Assembly: GCA_030544235.1 (NCBI GenBank)
Contig: CM060463.1
Span: 11,631,690 to 11,695,689, forward strand
Length of the DNA stretch: 64,000 bases
Reading direction: 5' to 3'
From: Lepturacanthus savala
Taxonomy: Eukaryota; Chordata; Actinopteri; Scombriformes; Trichiuridae
Position numbers and translations under genes: made by a program. This document shows positions 46,845-60,277 of the stretch, in pieces; the first letter of the stretch is position 1, and the number at the start of each line of letters is the position of its first letter. The notes under the pieces are model-generated. The model saw nothing but the letters and a program-made list of their open reading frames with translations, had not been told where the DNA came from and ran no database searches.

Positions 46845-49800
46845 TACATTATGATAATCCCATCGCATGCTACCTGGCCAGGACAAAATTTAGAGAATTA
46901 GCAGCTTGGAAAAAATGTCATTTTTTCCAGTAGAAATTGAAAATCTTACAGGTGAAAAGCTTTGGAATTCAGGTGATGGTAGCCATGGCAAACATATTTT
47001 TAGGTGTAGGACAACAAACTGTGATGTTCTATTTCAGTGCACATCTGAGCTATGTCTGTGTAATCCTCTTCTTACAGTGTCATGCATCTCCGGACTGCAT
47101 GAGCAGCCTTTTCCTGCAGCTATGATCCACCTGCTCTGCTGCACAAACTCTGAAAGTATGAAGTCTGAATCACTTCCAGAGCTTAAAAATATCGAGTCCC
47201 TAACGTGCCCCAACATTTTGGGGTCTGACTCATAACTAAAGCGGATCTTAGTTATAGAATAACTAAAGCGAATCTGTTAAACAACATGTAATTTCAGGTT
47301 CGGATCTATGTGACTTGTTGATTCTTAACTGTTTTTGTAGCGCAATGACATGATGCCACAATAAACATGAATCAGGACAGCATGTTTGCATGTCAAAACA
47401 TTGAAAATAAAGGATGCAAATATAAAGATATGTGAATTAAAATTGAAAATAAAACTGAACACAGCATAAAATTAATGTACCATTTAAATAATGATTAATA
47501 TAAAATTGGTTTAATGATAAAAACTGTATCTTAAGCCTGCATGTTGTCACATTGTCCAACATTTATCTTCTGCATATAATCATCTAGAGTGATGAAATGA
47601 TCAAAGTTGATTTATAATAATAACAATTATTATTAATATTATTATATTTAACCTTGATGGAATTTATCTGATCTCTTATCTATCTGACGTATGATGAACA
47701 TACAAGTCAATGGAATAAAAGCCTCTATAAGGCGCACTCTGCTGAGCACACTCGTATGTCTTTGTCATTCCACTGCAGCGTTTGTGGGCTGCTTCCTCAT
47801 GCAATCATTTGCCTCAAGGTGTGGATGAACTAAAACACTCAGAGCCATTGCTCACAGATTCATATCAGTGTCAGAATGTGATGTGAAAACCCTTAAGTAA
47901 TATTTGAAAAAAAAAAAAAAATCACAGAAATATTCTGCACATAGTGGCTTTCACAATTCCCGCTGTGTTCAGAGTTTATTACTCTATGACCGACTATTCT
48001 CCAGTGAATCCTCTTATCTCTGGATTAGTAATAATAATGATAATACATCAGATTTATATAGCGCTTTTCCCAGTGCTCAAAGACGCTTAAGTACAAGCAT
48101 TTTATGGGTCTCATAGTCTAGACATACTTCCTTCATTATCTGTGTTTTAATTCGCCCCGAGGTAAAACATCTGTGAACAAAAGCCTGATGCCAAAAATTT
48201 GAGAGCATAAAAAACTATATATATTGCACTCTCTGTGATCATGACGAGCTTGTTTGCAAAAAAGAACATGACAATCCTTCAAACTAAAAAAAAAGATGAA
48301 TAAAAAGCAAACCACAATAAACTCAGCTTTGCAGTCCTGCAGTGAAATGACATTGTCTGACCTTTTCCATGTCACAGATGCCAAATCAATCACAACAGAG
48401 CCAAACATGAGTTACACCTCATGGCGCCCTGCAGACAGTGGACGTGTTTTGTTGCCTTCTAACACACTTTTAGCCACACCTGGGTGTGGGTGCAGCCATT
48501 GTGAAAAGCAGAACGCCACCAATTTTTGCAGATCGCTCATGTGCAACCGCTGAAGTAAACTCGGTGTTGTCACCATATGTCATTATATGACTGTGTGTCC
48601 TTTTTTTGATGATGAAACCTCACAACGTGAGTGAACCTCTCACCGTGTGAGTGTTACTGAGAGCTGTTATTGGCTTCAAGATTGACAAGAAGATCAAGAA
48701 TGCTCCTTTCTGTTCTCTACGTTGTCAACGTGTTTTTTTTTTTTTTTTTATTAAGAGGTGACATCTGTAAAGGTTATCAGTCCAATCCCCATCAGAAATT
48801 AACTACTCTGTCCCACAAATCATCCATATGAATCGGGCAATAAATTAACTCAGCCACAGTTTTGCGGCTTTGAGACAGCACTGGAATGGAGATGTAACCT
48901 ACTTATAACAAGTGGCAGATGGCACAAAGTTGTAAGATAGCAGTGAAAGGTGGAAGGTTCAGACATCCAAAGTTGATGTTCAGTCCTTAGAGGAAATTAG
49001 CAAACATGAAGGCTCCTCGAGAAATTCATTCCTGTCACAATCTTGTCTCTTATCGAGAAGCCGTCAGGAGTCATCTCAAACGATTACACTGTGGTCTTTC
49101 CTGAACGAGCTGTCAAAACCATGTTTTTCCATGATTGCAGGATAGCTATTTTGTGAGCAACCAGAGAAGTCACAAATTCCCTTGAGTGCAGCCCAACAGC
49201 TTAATGTTACACTGCCAAGAATGATGGTGTACAGATAGTTCTGAAATCTGATCATGTTCTGGTATTTGATATCGCAGTTTGTTCTAGGTAAGAAGCTGTA
49301 GCTTGTTATGCTTTTATTGTCATGGTTTCTTGCGATTCCAGTTATTAGTTACAGCTCAGTTTGTATGCATCCAAGAATCTCTGCTGTTTTTTTTAAATCA
49401 CAACGATCATTAAGTTTTATATGAGAGAGGGAGCTAGCTGTCATTGTAGCAGTGTGTAGACAAACACACTTACAGTGCATCCTCCTGCAGCTTTACTCAT
49501 ATTTAATAACCACCAATGTCAAACCTCTTCACAGAGGTTGGTAAAACACATTTGTTTGCCCTGCATGAAATAAATTGAAATACAAATTGATCAATTTAGT
49601 TGAAACGTGATTTCATTGACATTTTGGCTCACTGAACTAAACAATCAAACAATAACAATTAACACTTGGCTTTAGGGTTGGCAGTCTCAGTCGACCCATT
49701 TCTTCGTTCCAAACAGAAATATGTAATAATTAGTAGTTGAATTGGCATGGAATTCGGCAGCTAACCATGTTGCCCAGGGCTGATCCCCTACAGTAACGTC

Positions 49801-50809
49801 TTCAAGTACAAATTGCAGCTTTATATTTATAGATTTAATTGAAAGTCTGGACGACTAATAGACTCACATTACTGTTCGCCATCACCAGCTCAAACGTTTA
49901 AGATGTGATTCCATTTTGGAATGATTAATGGTTCCCAACAGCCTCTCTCAGCTTTGTGTTTAGTGCTATTTTAGTTACACTAATACAGTTTAGTAATACA
50001 CTAAACAAAGATGTTGAACATACATCAGCATGTTAATATTGTCTAACAAGTACTGCTGCTCCTAATACACAGCCTAATGTGCCTGTGGAGTTTAATCTGG
50101 TTAGTCCTTTGCCTGTTTTTCGTGTTTTAAATGTCATTTTCCTCATTTTGTGTCAGTTTAAGCAACATAATTACCCTGCCCTTTGGCCACGGTTCTCTCA
50201 AAATCTTTTTTATCAACCTCAAGAGAACTCAATAAATAAAAAAAATACATTTTAGCTCATTATAGGCATACCCATAATGTGCACAGGGTATAAACACCAT
50301 GTGCATACTTTCAGTTGATAGGCTGAAAGTTTCCTAATATATTATATATTAAGAAACATCTTTTTGGCATAGAGTTGCAGTGAAATAATGATAGGGCCTG
50401 TGTGTAATGGAATATATACAGTGGCATATTTCATTTAATTGAGCAAAAAAACAAATTGTACTGTTATTGTTGTTATTGTTGTCTGCCAACATTAGCATGA
50501 CCGGCTCCGTAGCACGGTGACCCGCTTGTGCTACTGCTGCAGTGGTGGTGTATTGCTGCCTGATTGAGTTCACTGAAAGTCAATCAGGCTTGAACTGAAA
50601 CAGTGGATTCCACCTCTCTGCCTCAGGTTATGGGTCCTTGAATGGTGAGCGTTGCCATGGTGACTAATGCATACATGTTCAATTATGTGTCAGGGCCATT
50701 TAAGCCCGTAAGTGTGAAACAGTTCATTGCTGTGCTATAAACCTGGTTCTATAAGTAGAAAACAATTTTATGTATGTATTTCCGCTGGTCCCTTTCAAAG
50801 TATTTTCAT

Positions 50810-50856
<47 letters not shown>

Positions 50857-53800
50857 TGTAGGGTATACTGATTTGACCTTATATTGCTTTATATATGCAG
50901 TTTTACATTTATATGCCCGTTTTCATATTTATGTGTTTGTGTTTGTAGGCTTTGCCTTTTTATGTTTTATCATCGATTGTTTATTACCCATTTTATTATG
51001 TACTTGAGTGATGATAAAACTTTTGAATCTTGTCATTATGTCCAGAGACCACCCTGCATTTCTTCCTGGATTTTTTTCACTGTGGCAAATTGTCAATCTC
51101 TTTCACTGTAACAAATCTTCAATTTTAGTTTCACCAGGCTGTAGCAGGCATTCGCTACCTGGCGGTAAATAACTACACACTACTCCAGTACTACCAATCG
51201 CCTCTGGGCAGTTTTGGGTCCCCTGTCATACGGAGGCTGTTTAAACAGAGCGAATGAATCACCGCTGTTTCACTTGTACAGCTGTACCAACTCACCCATA
51301 CCTGTCACCATTTTGTGACCCTGCGTCTTACACAATTTTGGCAGATTTTTTTTACAAAGTTCTGATAAGTTGACTGTTTCTCCAAACAGCAATAAATGGC
51401 CAGAACACCAGATGTATTTGAGCTGATAAACCAATCCAAGATGTACGGTAGGCAGCCCTTCAGATGTCTGGAAACAGGCTAGCTATTTAAAGGTAACATA
51501 TTATTCACATTTCCTGGGATTTATTTGAAGATTTTATATTCTTAAAAAAGAATATTTGGGGATTTAAGTGGTTTATAGTGTATCACCATTGTTTCTTCTT
51601 GAGAGTAGATGGCAGTGTGCAGCTCTTTTGGTTTATCTGCAACTTTTGGATAAGGCATTTAATAAGATCATTTTGTAAGCTGAGGTTGGTTTTGAAAATC
51701 ACTTCCAAATATTTATCAGTCTAAATAATTGGGCTGAAGAATTGAGTCACTTATTTCTACTGTACGATACTGTACAATGTGAAGTGATAAAAGGAATTAC
51801 ACAGTGCCGGAGCTGTCGCTCCATGACAATAAAGCAGTTTTATCTAAAGAGAATTAACAAATTGTTATATTATTATTAGCTTTTTTTTTATGAACACTGA
51901 TATTTAAAAGCTCCAGATTTGTAAAGGAATGTTTCTCTTCACAACTATTGATAAAAAAAATTATATTTTTGCAAGTCATGTTGCATTTATTCTGGTTTCT
52001 GGATGACTATTAAAGCTAGGCATTTTAAACACTGTTATATTACTGGATAAAAGAGAACAATTTTTCCCCATTTTTTTTCTGTTTAAAATATTAACTTTGT
52101 ATTAGATGGCATTATTACAAATAGAGAGGGAGCAGTGAGCGATTATGACAAAACATGGAATATATTAAAGCCAAGTTTAGAAGAATGATGATAATGATGA
52201 TTATGATTTATTTTGTTTACCCTTTGGTTATGCTCTGCGTATTTGTGATGTTTTTTTTGTGGTTTTTAAATAGTGTCCTTGTCTGAGGGTGTCTGAAGTA
52301 CTCAAGCTCACTTGTGGTAAACTAGCATCACTGAGAATGAAGGAGAAAGCAGATGCTCCAGGCACAGTAGACTTCTAATGGAGCTGCCAGTAGAAGGGCC
52401 CTTTAGCCAAATTGTTTTATTAAGTGCAAATGTCAAGAAATGTCTTGAAGCTACAGCCACAACAACAAAGCTTAAATTCGCACGATATCACAAACACCCC
52501 CAAACCTCCCCTCTGGTCCACATGGTTCATATGATCAACTTTCAGGTCATTCTGCGAAAAAAGATCAGAAGACAAATACACAGAGCGAGCAGGAAAACGC
52601 CTCCAGACCGAGGTGTGGGAGGCTGGGATGCAACAGGTCAAGGTCACTTCGCAGCAAGAGTTGTCTGTAGTATTAATTACAAGTAAAACACTGTATCACG
52701 CTGCGGCGAAATTAAAGATCTGACACCGGTAATTCGGAGGATAAACTGATCATTGCCTATCGCTTTTGTCGTTCACTGGTGATCAGATGGCGAAGCCAAA
52801 TCCATTAGAGAGTGGTAAATGCTGCACGCAGGCACAACCAAAGTGGGTTAATCCTCCGGCTGGAATTCACTCAGTGCAGGGATGACCGAGAGTGGCAGGG
52901 AGTCCAATACATGGCTGCACACACACACACAGACGATCAGGAATCTAGACAATTTTAGAACCATGTATGCAGGGGATAAGTGGCCAGTTTGTTCAGAGTA
53001 AACATCAGATTCCGAATATGATCAAAATTTGCAGTCGAAGCTGATATATTTCTTTCTATGCAGTCACAGAGGGTGAATATGGTAAACATGTATAATATGT
53101 ATTAATCACGCTGCATCCTGCTGGCTGCATGATGAAATGCTTTTAGCTTGAGACTCAGGTAGGTAACATAATGAAGCGTATAAATAATAAATATGATCAC
53201 GTTTTTTTCTGTTGCAGGAAAAGGGACAGAAAATTAGATCATCTGCATGTTTATACAATTTGCTCTACTTTGCACAAACAGCGTGTGATCTACTCATCGG
53301 CAGCTTGTCACATCATGAAGAGAGAAAACGCGCCCGTTAGGTCGTCACAGTTCCAGTGCGGAGGCAGACAACTTAGAGCATGAAAAATAAAAAAAAAAAA
53401 ACAGAACAAAATGGTTTATTTATCACTGAAGTGACAGTGAAGTGAGGAGCACAGACTCCATAAGAAAGCAAACACAACCACAGGCATGCAGGTCACATGT
53501 CACCTCCAAAAAAGTATTGTTTGACTGATCACAATTTTAACCATCAGCTCCGGTAAACTATAGGAGGAGGAAGTTGACGGTACACTACTAGTTTGTCTTG
53601 TTGTTTTGTTTTAAACTCAAGTGGCCTACTTTTTACTTTATTCACAGCATCCCAATTGGATAAACATGCTGCTGGAATCAGGCCAACAGAGACACTGGGC
53701 AGAGTTCATCAAAAGGGCTGTTTACACACTACTAAAGTTAGTAGTCTTGGTTGGGAATGGAGGAAAGAAATCAAATCTGCTATGGGTTGTGATTTTCATG

Positions 53801-55590
53801 TTCTTACACAAGGACAACTGAGGCGTGAAATACGAATATCCACCTTCTTAACCTTTTGATAACTTGTGAGCAGGAGAGTCCCTCCAGTAAGCCTTCCTCA
53901 TGCAGGGTGCATGCAGCGCACCCCGCTGCGCCCACTTCCTAGTTTGCCTGATGAGAAGTTAATTACAACACATCTAATTACCTGGATAGCAATTTATCAA
54001 CCATAGCATTCCTATACAGTGCATCTTATTAAAGATAATAGTACTGATGGCTTTTGCAGCTATGAGGTAACATAATTAATCTGCCACCAGCAATCACCAC
54101 AGAACCTTTCTGTCAATTACCCGCTAACTTTTTGCTGCTGAACTCGTTGAGAGTAACATGCTGGAACCGAGCCATGAGGGGCAAAAGTTCCAAGCTTCCA
54201 CGCTTTATCGCAGCATTACACAGATACCTTTTTATCTGTGTGTATGTGTGTGGACGGTGGGCTTTAACACCCCAGGCAGTAGACTTGGAAATGTTGAGTA
54301 CACCCTACTGTGGAGCAAACTGACTGCTATCCAATGCCACGCTTGTCTGCCTCTGTTCAGATCACTTCCTCCGCTGGCTCCCGCCATCTGGTGGGAAGTA
54401 GCCCTGACTCCAGAAAAAAAAAAACAGCCCCCATCAGCTTTACAATTCAGCCAGAATAAGCAGCTTCCAGTTGTCCAGACACGCCTCTGTCTGGCCTTTA
54501 AAACAGGGAAATTGAATTAAAGCTGCTATAATCAATATTCTTAAATCAGCAAGGGATCGAGTGACTAGGTGTATGTGACAGGGATCGCTCCGCTATCTGA
54601 CCATAGCGTTCTCCTCAGCTCCATGGCGCTCTTGGGTGTCTATCGGCTCCTTGTTTTGGTTTCCCAGCCTGAATATTTAATGGTTTTGGTTTACGATCAC
54701 AGCATAATTCTCAGCCACAACACGTAGGTGATTTCAGCAACAAAATACCTGCTGTATATCATCCGCCCGGCATCAATGGTCGATGGACAAAGTAGACAGA
54801 TATTTCCCCCGGGAGACGGGCGGAGAAAGTGAATATCGGACTCACAATGATCAGATGGCCAGAAATACGACCCCAATACAGTGGCAGCTGGTGCCAATTG
54901 GTTGGGGAGGGGCAATTGTGGAGATGATGGCTAAGGTGACTGATTCTATTAGTAAATTAACCAAAGTAAGGCAATACTGATGTTGTCACATGCAAACCAA
55001 TCAAACAAAGTGCAGTCACATAACTATTAACATTACATTGAGGACTGCGCACTGTGAATTATAAAAAGCCCTTAGGGGTATTCTGACTTGTTTTTATGTA
55101 ACAGTTATGTTGTTTTCTGGGCCAGGGTGGCTCCTTGAATGCCAGGAGCTCAATTTAAATGAATTATTTATACTGGAAGGGTGTAGTTAGTGATGTAATT
55201 CTGTTAATTTCGCAGGTGCTGACAGGAATGTTAGCTATTTGTGAACCAGAATGGGAAAGTCAATCAGCATTTAATGTCTCATGTGAACATCAGGAAAAAA
55301 AAACAAAAAAACTTCCAGCTGTTCAATTTCTTATTTAAACATAAAATAACAAACTATCACAAAGTAATTTTAAAACTTAACAAATAACATTCTCTTCCCA
55401 ATCGTATCTAACCCATAATTAACTAGATTATCCAGATATTGCAGAGCATTAAAAACACATCACTTAAAGGCAACAGTCTCGGGGTGTGGTTGCCATGGTA
55501 TTGGGTGAAACCACTGGATGCAGAGTGTCATGCAAAAGCATGGTGATGGAGTGATTTCACCCATGGACACACCATGTAACTCTGAGGAGG
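46845..55590. other. Intergenic DNA between drd5 and slc2a9
   Basis: No gene recognised. It contains A and T runs (for example 47908-47922 and 48731-48748), a fragment at about 48035-48100 (ATTTATATAGCGCTTTTCCC, GTGCTCAAAGACGCTTAAG) that is a common fish repeat, a TA microsatellite, and a possible LINE tail at about 51010-51032 (GATGATAAAACTTTTGAATC). Short open frames at 52.4, 53.6 and 54.2 kb show no homology that I know. Confidence 0.4.
50812..50853. repeat. (TA)n microsatellite
   Basis: About 40 bases of AT dinucleotide. Confidence 0.95.
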
Positions 55591-55596
55591 AGAATG

Positions 55597-55602
55597 TTTA
55601 TT
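55597..55602 (-). terminator. slc2a9: Candidate poly(A) signal of slc2a9
   Basis: TTTATT on the + strand is AATAAA on the minus strand, about 345 bases past the slc2a9 stop, and is followed (minus strand) by GT-rich TGGTGTGTCC. It overlaps an ATT-rich simple repeat. A nearer ATTAAA variant lies at 55739-55744. Confidence 0.35.
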
Positions 55603-55944
55603 ATTATTATTATTAAAAAATAAAAAATAAAATAAAAAAGCTGTGGCTCAGGGTGGGCGTCGCCATATCGTTAGCTACCCGCGTTAGCATTAACAAATAG
55701 ACTATCTGCTGACAACATGGATACTATGGATAGACTTTTTTAATGAGACATAAACATTATTGTAAAAACACCATACATACAGCAATATTCCTAAAAGAAT
55801 CCAGTCATACAAAACATATACAAAGCACATTTAAAGCGTAATTTTTCATTTCACCAATCGCAGTCACTAAATAAATATGTACAAACAAGAACTTCCAGTT
55901 CATGTTCTAACCCTGCTTATCCATAATTAATGTAGCTTGTTTGC

Positions 55945-56187
55945 TTAGAGGGAACTCTCCATCTTCGAGATATCTTCGATTTTTCCGTTCACGCCAGGCT
56001 TAATGCACAGAACCGGCTCCATTTCGCTGCTGGGGGAGGGGACAGGGATTTTGTTGATCTTGGCAAAACTCTGGCTGATGTCCATAAACGTTTTATTTTT
56101 GGTTTCAGGGAGGACGACGTAGAGGTAGATAGATCCCAGGATACAGACCACCACAAACACCAGGAAGACGAACGACTGCAGAGTCTC
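55945..56187 (-). CDS. slc2a9: GLUT9 urate/hexose transporter, terminal coding exon (5'-partial)
   Basis: On the minus strand an acceptor TTTTCTGTTTGTGCAG is followed by 80 codons and TAA (55945-55947). The peptide starts ETLQSFVFLVFVVVC, continues ILGSIYLYVVLPETK, and then has NKTFMDISQSFAKINK. This is helix 12 of the major facilitator sugar-transporter fold followed by the PETK motif of GLUT proteins. The PETKN.T..ISQ.F.K.NK pattern fits GLUT9 better than GLUT5 or GLUT2 from memory. GLUT9 carries urate, and possibly hexoses, across the plasma membrane. The exon break just before helix 12 agrees with the human gene, and human SLC2A9 also converges on DRD5. The C-terminal tail ends MESSL. Upstream exons should lie beyond 56.2 kb; none was found up to 64 kb. 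Confidence 0.88.
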   Translation of the reverse strand, partial: ETLQSFVFLVFVVVCILGSIYLYVVLPETKNKTFMDISQSFAKINKIPVPSPSSEMEPVLCIKPGVNGKIEDISKMESSL

Positions 56188-59100
56188 CTGCACAAACAGA
56201 AAACACGTACAGGAGTTATAGACAGATCCAATTATATTTATTCACCATTTCTGACAGAATTAAAAAAAAAAAGACAGAATTTAATTAAGATCACTAGAGG
56301 ACACAGTTAGTTATTACTGAGCCAAATATAAAAGGTGATCATTATTATTTTTCGTCTTCATATTTCAGATTCTGATTGCTCGCTGATCGATCAGAGCATC
56401 CCTACTAATAGAGATTAGTGAGAGATTAAAAAAGACACACTGACTGATTACACAGAGGGAGATTTAGAGATAGTGTGTGTGTGTGTATATGTATGTGTTT
56501 GTGTGTGTGCATGTGTGTGTGTGCGTGCGCAATGTGGGTGTGAGAGAGGAAATAGACAGAGAGATTTTGCGTGGCCCAGAGTAACTTGACTGACCCTCAG
56601 CAACATGTCACTGAGCTATAATCTCGTGCTCATGAGGGGACAGAACTCAAATGCAGCGCTTTGTACCTGGTATGCAGTGTCCAAACAACCATGACCTCAA
56701 TGAGGAACTACTTACTGCTTTGGTTTCAGCGGTTATATCACCACGGCTGTTAGCCGCTGACACCGTTTTCCGATGTTGAGTGTATTTCATAATAGCACAA
56801 AAAAAAAATGGAAACCGTGCAAAAGGCCTGACCCAGTTTCCGTGCCGTCTCGGTGACATAATGCTCATCTGCAAAGTTAGCAAGTTCCTTGAAAAACACT
56901 GCCCTCTCTCCACAGTTGTCATGACTCCATGACTCATGGTACAAACGGGACATTTCTGTGTCCCTTCCGTCTGTCATTAATTGAATTTTCGCAAGCCCCG
57001 TGGATTGAGGGGAATGAGACGCTCCCGTCTTTGACACAGGGATAAGCCTTTGATCTGCTGCACTGGCTCAGCTGGATTCCATTTGACGCACACACAAACA
57101 AATAGGCACACACACACACACGCACACAAAAATACCCAGCAGTGGCTGCAGACACATTCACGCGAGCACATAGAGGCAGATTCACACATTAATCATATAC
57201 TCCTGTTTCCTTCAAACACATGTTGCATAGTGTCAAAGGGACGAGTCGGCACTTGCAGTCAACAGCGTAGGATGGGACAGGACAGAACCTCGCGAGTCTG
57301 GACAGGACAGGACTGGACAGGATGGGAGCAGTTGGGCAGAACAATATAAGACAGGACAGTCCAGGACAGATCAGTGCAATAAGGGACGGGATGGGATTAG
57401 ACAGGACAGGGCAGAACAGCACAAAACGGTACAGTCTAGATTTGAAGAGGACGGGTGGGGATAGGACAGAATAGGACAGGGCAAAACAGGACAGGAATAA
57501 GATAGAGAAGAAGGTTTAACCACCCGACGTGGACAGGAAAGTGTGGAAGACATCGAACAAAAATATCCCGGGTCCAGAATGTGTTTAATGATGAAAAATA
57601 CTGTAACGGTCACTGCTTTCTGTGCCAATAGTTATAGGCACAATATCGATTCTTTACCCTCCCTCTCTGTGTCGCCCCTGCCCTGACCCCAGGGTGATAC
57701 ATCCAGTCCAGTTGGTGGCAGCAATGTGCCTGAATTGTGGCTGTGTTTCTTTAGCCATTTCCATGGTGTCTGCCAACTCGCGAATGATTTAATACTTTAA
57801 AACTTTGGTAAGGACATCCGTAGCATCTGTCTCTAATCTTTTTCATACCTGTGGTGCTTAAAGGGAGATATTAGATATATAGATGTTTCAGAATATGCAT
57901 CATGATGACATAAATGACCTTTTTTGGAGGGACTCTATGTTACAATCATATCTGTCAGCAGTCTAACGTAGACTCAGTTATTGTGGTCAGCGTCGTCAGC
58001 CTTGCCGATAGGTGATAGGTGCGTGGCTGGAAGTAATGGGTGACTATTGAGACCAGGAGCCTGACTGACGAGACGTGCTGTGAATTTTTTGCTCGACTGA
58101 CAGCCACTGGCGATTAGCATAAGTTGCATGACCTTTTCAATGATTGACACTCCCGCCTGCAGACCAAGACGATCCCTGTATAGAATCAACCTTCCTAATA
58201 AACCGCAATATCCAAGCAACATCCTAAAACTGGCTGACCTGCAAAGCTGCAAGGGACAGATGTCCAGTCCGAGGAGCGGCCTGCTGTCAGTGTCCAGGTC
58301 AGTGTGTAGCTGCCGTAGAGGGCTATCCAAAGGAGGTAAGGCTGCACATTCTATTCCATTAGCTAGTGCTCGTACAGAAAGACTGATTAGTTTTGGACTA
58401 TGTTTGTGGCTATGTGGCAGGCAGCAGACACACAAGCATTGATAGTATTGTAAATGACCATAACAGTATTAATTATTAAGAATCTGCCCTGAAGTGAATC
58501 TACCATTAGACATCAGCTATATCTTAAAGACGAATAGCAGCAGGTTTGCCTGCCTAGTTTTCTTAATGTAATTCATAGACCGTGCACAATAGTCCTCCAT
58601 TATTTCCAGCCTATTTCTCCTTAATGTGGATTTATGCCCCAAGAAACAAAAGATTTAGATAAAAGCAAGAAAAAAGGATAAAAAAGGTAGGCCGAAAGGA
58701 AAGAGAGTTGTATAAATAAGGTCATCAAGCCAACAGCCACATGCTGCAGACAGTGTGTCATCCGAAAATGAACTGAAGTTGCTTGATATTCAATGAAGTG
58801 CTATGACATCAGAAACCGCCTCAGCTGTGGTTAAAAGAGGTCAGCTGCTGTTGAATAATGAGAAAAATGTGAGAGGTTAGTGTGCCAAGAAACTCTAATG
58901 TCTAGCGCACTGATTATCCACTTTCATTTTATTGAGAGTTTAAATTGACCATTTCATAATCCTACGGAGATTAATGTGGGCTCGCTTCATCTTTGATTCA
59001 TTTTAATTTGGTTATCTGAATAGGTCATTTGTCTTTTCTTTAGTGTGACAGGCAGAGATTTCCATTCAACCCCTGTGCGTACTGTAACAATGACCAGCAC

Positions 59101-59839
59101 TGACTGGGTAGAAAGATAAAGAAGTCACATAAAGCTTCAGCGCGGGAGACAATAAATCACTTAATCAGCTTGAGTTCAATTTAAATTATTGATGCCAGGG
59201 GGCCAAGTGACACCTCAGCGGGAGTTTTCTCGGAGGTAAAGGGATCAGAGTTGGTTTCAGGTGCCAGTCAACCACCAGGGACTCACTGCTGTGATTTAGA
59301 TGCCTGGTGTGTGCTTGGGAATAAGCATGTCCAACACAGGCCTGGCCAACAAAACCAACACTGCAGTATTTGTGGCATTAGATAAAAATAACCCCCTGTC
59401 ACTTTCTGCCTCTCACGCATATCCACTCCTCTTCCTCACCTTGTTCAGCCTTATCGTCCCGTGCCTTCTCTCTTTTGCCTCCAGATCCATTCGATTCAAT
59501 CAATTCTATAGGTCCCCCGTGGCATCAATACCTCTTTGTTGTATGTCCGGATTATCTGTCTAATTACAAATTTAGCTCTACTTCTACCCGCCCTTCCATT
59601 GACTGATATCTAATGCGTCAATCTTGTTGCACATCGATCAAATTGAAGGAGACATCAATTGTATCATCACATTACATCCCCCCTCTCTGTCGATGACACA
59701 GGCAGGCAAATTTGGAAAGATATGTTTGGTTGATCATATCGATGTTATCACTGTAGCATTGTATCTTTTATAATCAGAAAGCATATCCCTTTACATATTG
59801 GTACTTTGGAACCGTAGAACTGTTTGCAGCATCTCCATA
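56188..59839 (-). other. slc2a9: slc2a9 intron, part 1
   Basis: Taken as the intron upstream of the last coding exon. I looked on the minus strand for the penultimate GLUT exon (GPGG.PF, NWLSNF-like) and did not find it. TG/CA-rich stretches lie at 56475-56525 and 57085-57130. The overlapping open frames at 57974-58442 (both strands) have no homology that I can name. Confidence 0.55.
57271..57496. repeat. Degenerate GGACA-type minisatellite
   Basis: About 225 bases built from variants of GGACA/GGACAGGACA with interspersed unique words (GACAGGACAGAAC, TGGACAGGACAGGAC, ATAGGACAGAATAGGACAGG). Strongly purine-rich on the + strand. Confidence 0.85.
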
Positions 59840-59844
59840 CTTCG

Positions 59845-60277
59845 TGTCACGGTTTATTACAGGACCCCAGAGTGGGCGCGGAATGGCGGTAAAAAGATAT
59901 TTTATTTGACACAGGTGGAGGTGAAAGAAAGGCGCAAGGAGGCGAGGCGGGTTCCGTGCAGGGCGAGGGAAAGGGAGCCGAAGTGTTGGGTCGGGTTGGT
60001 AGACGCAGGACAGCAGCCGTTGGAGCGGAGAGAGGAAAAGGCAGGTTACTAGAGGCGTCAAAAAACAAGGCACCATGGAGAACACAGGGACAAAGGTTAA
60101 GTACTACCGGGAGTTAAGTACTGCAGCTGTTGAGTGATTGTGAACAGGTGTGCCAGGACTTCACCACTGTACCCTTCCCTACCTGAGAGAAAAAAAACAC
60201 AGCGAGGGGAGGGGCACACACAAGGAGGAGACAGACGGACAGGGAAAACTCAGGGAGTCACAGCTGGGGCTGTGACA
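59845..60277 (-). mobile_element. Probable solo LTR, 433 bp, minus orientation
   Basis: Read on the minus strand it begins TGTCACAGCCCC and ends AATAAACCGTGACA, giving TG...CA ends with short inverted TGTCAC/GTGACA termini. Two AATAAA signals lie near the 3' end (complements of 59853-59858 and 59901-59906), as in an LTR R region. The flanks CTTCG (59840-59844) and CTTTG (60278-60282) fit a 5-base target duplication with one difference. No internal retroelement sequence adjoins, hence solo. Its GC content differs from the surrounding intron. Confidence 0.6.

Noticed and set aside
57974..58442. Overlapping open frames of 153 (minus) and 104 (plus) codons
   Set aside because: Considered as a missing slc2a9 exon or a separate gene. 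There are no transporter motifs, no recognisable homology and no convincing splice sites.
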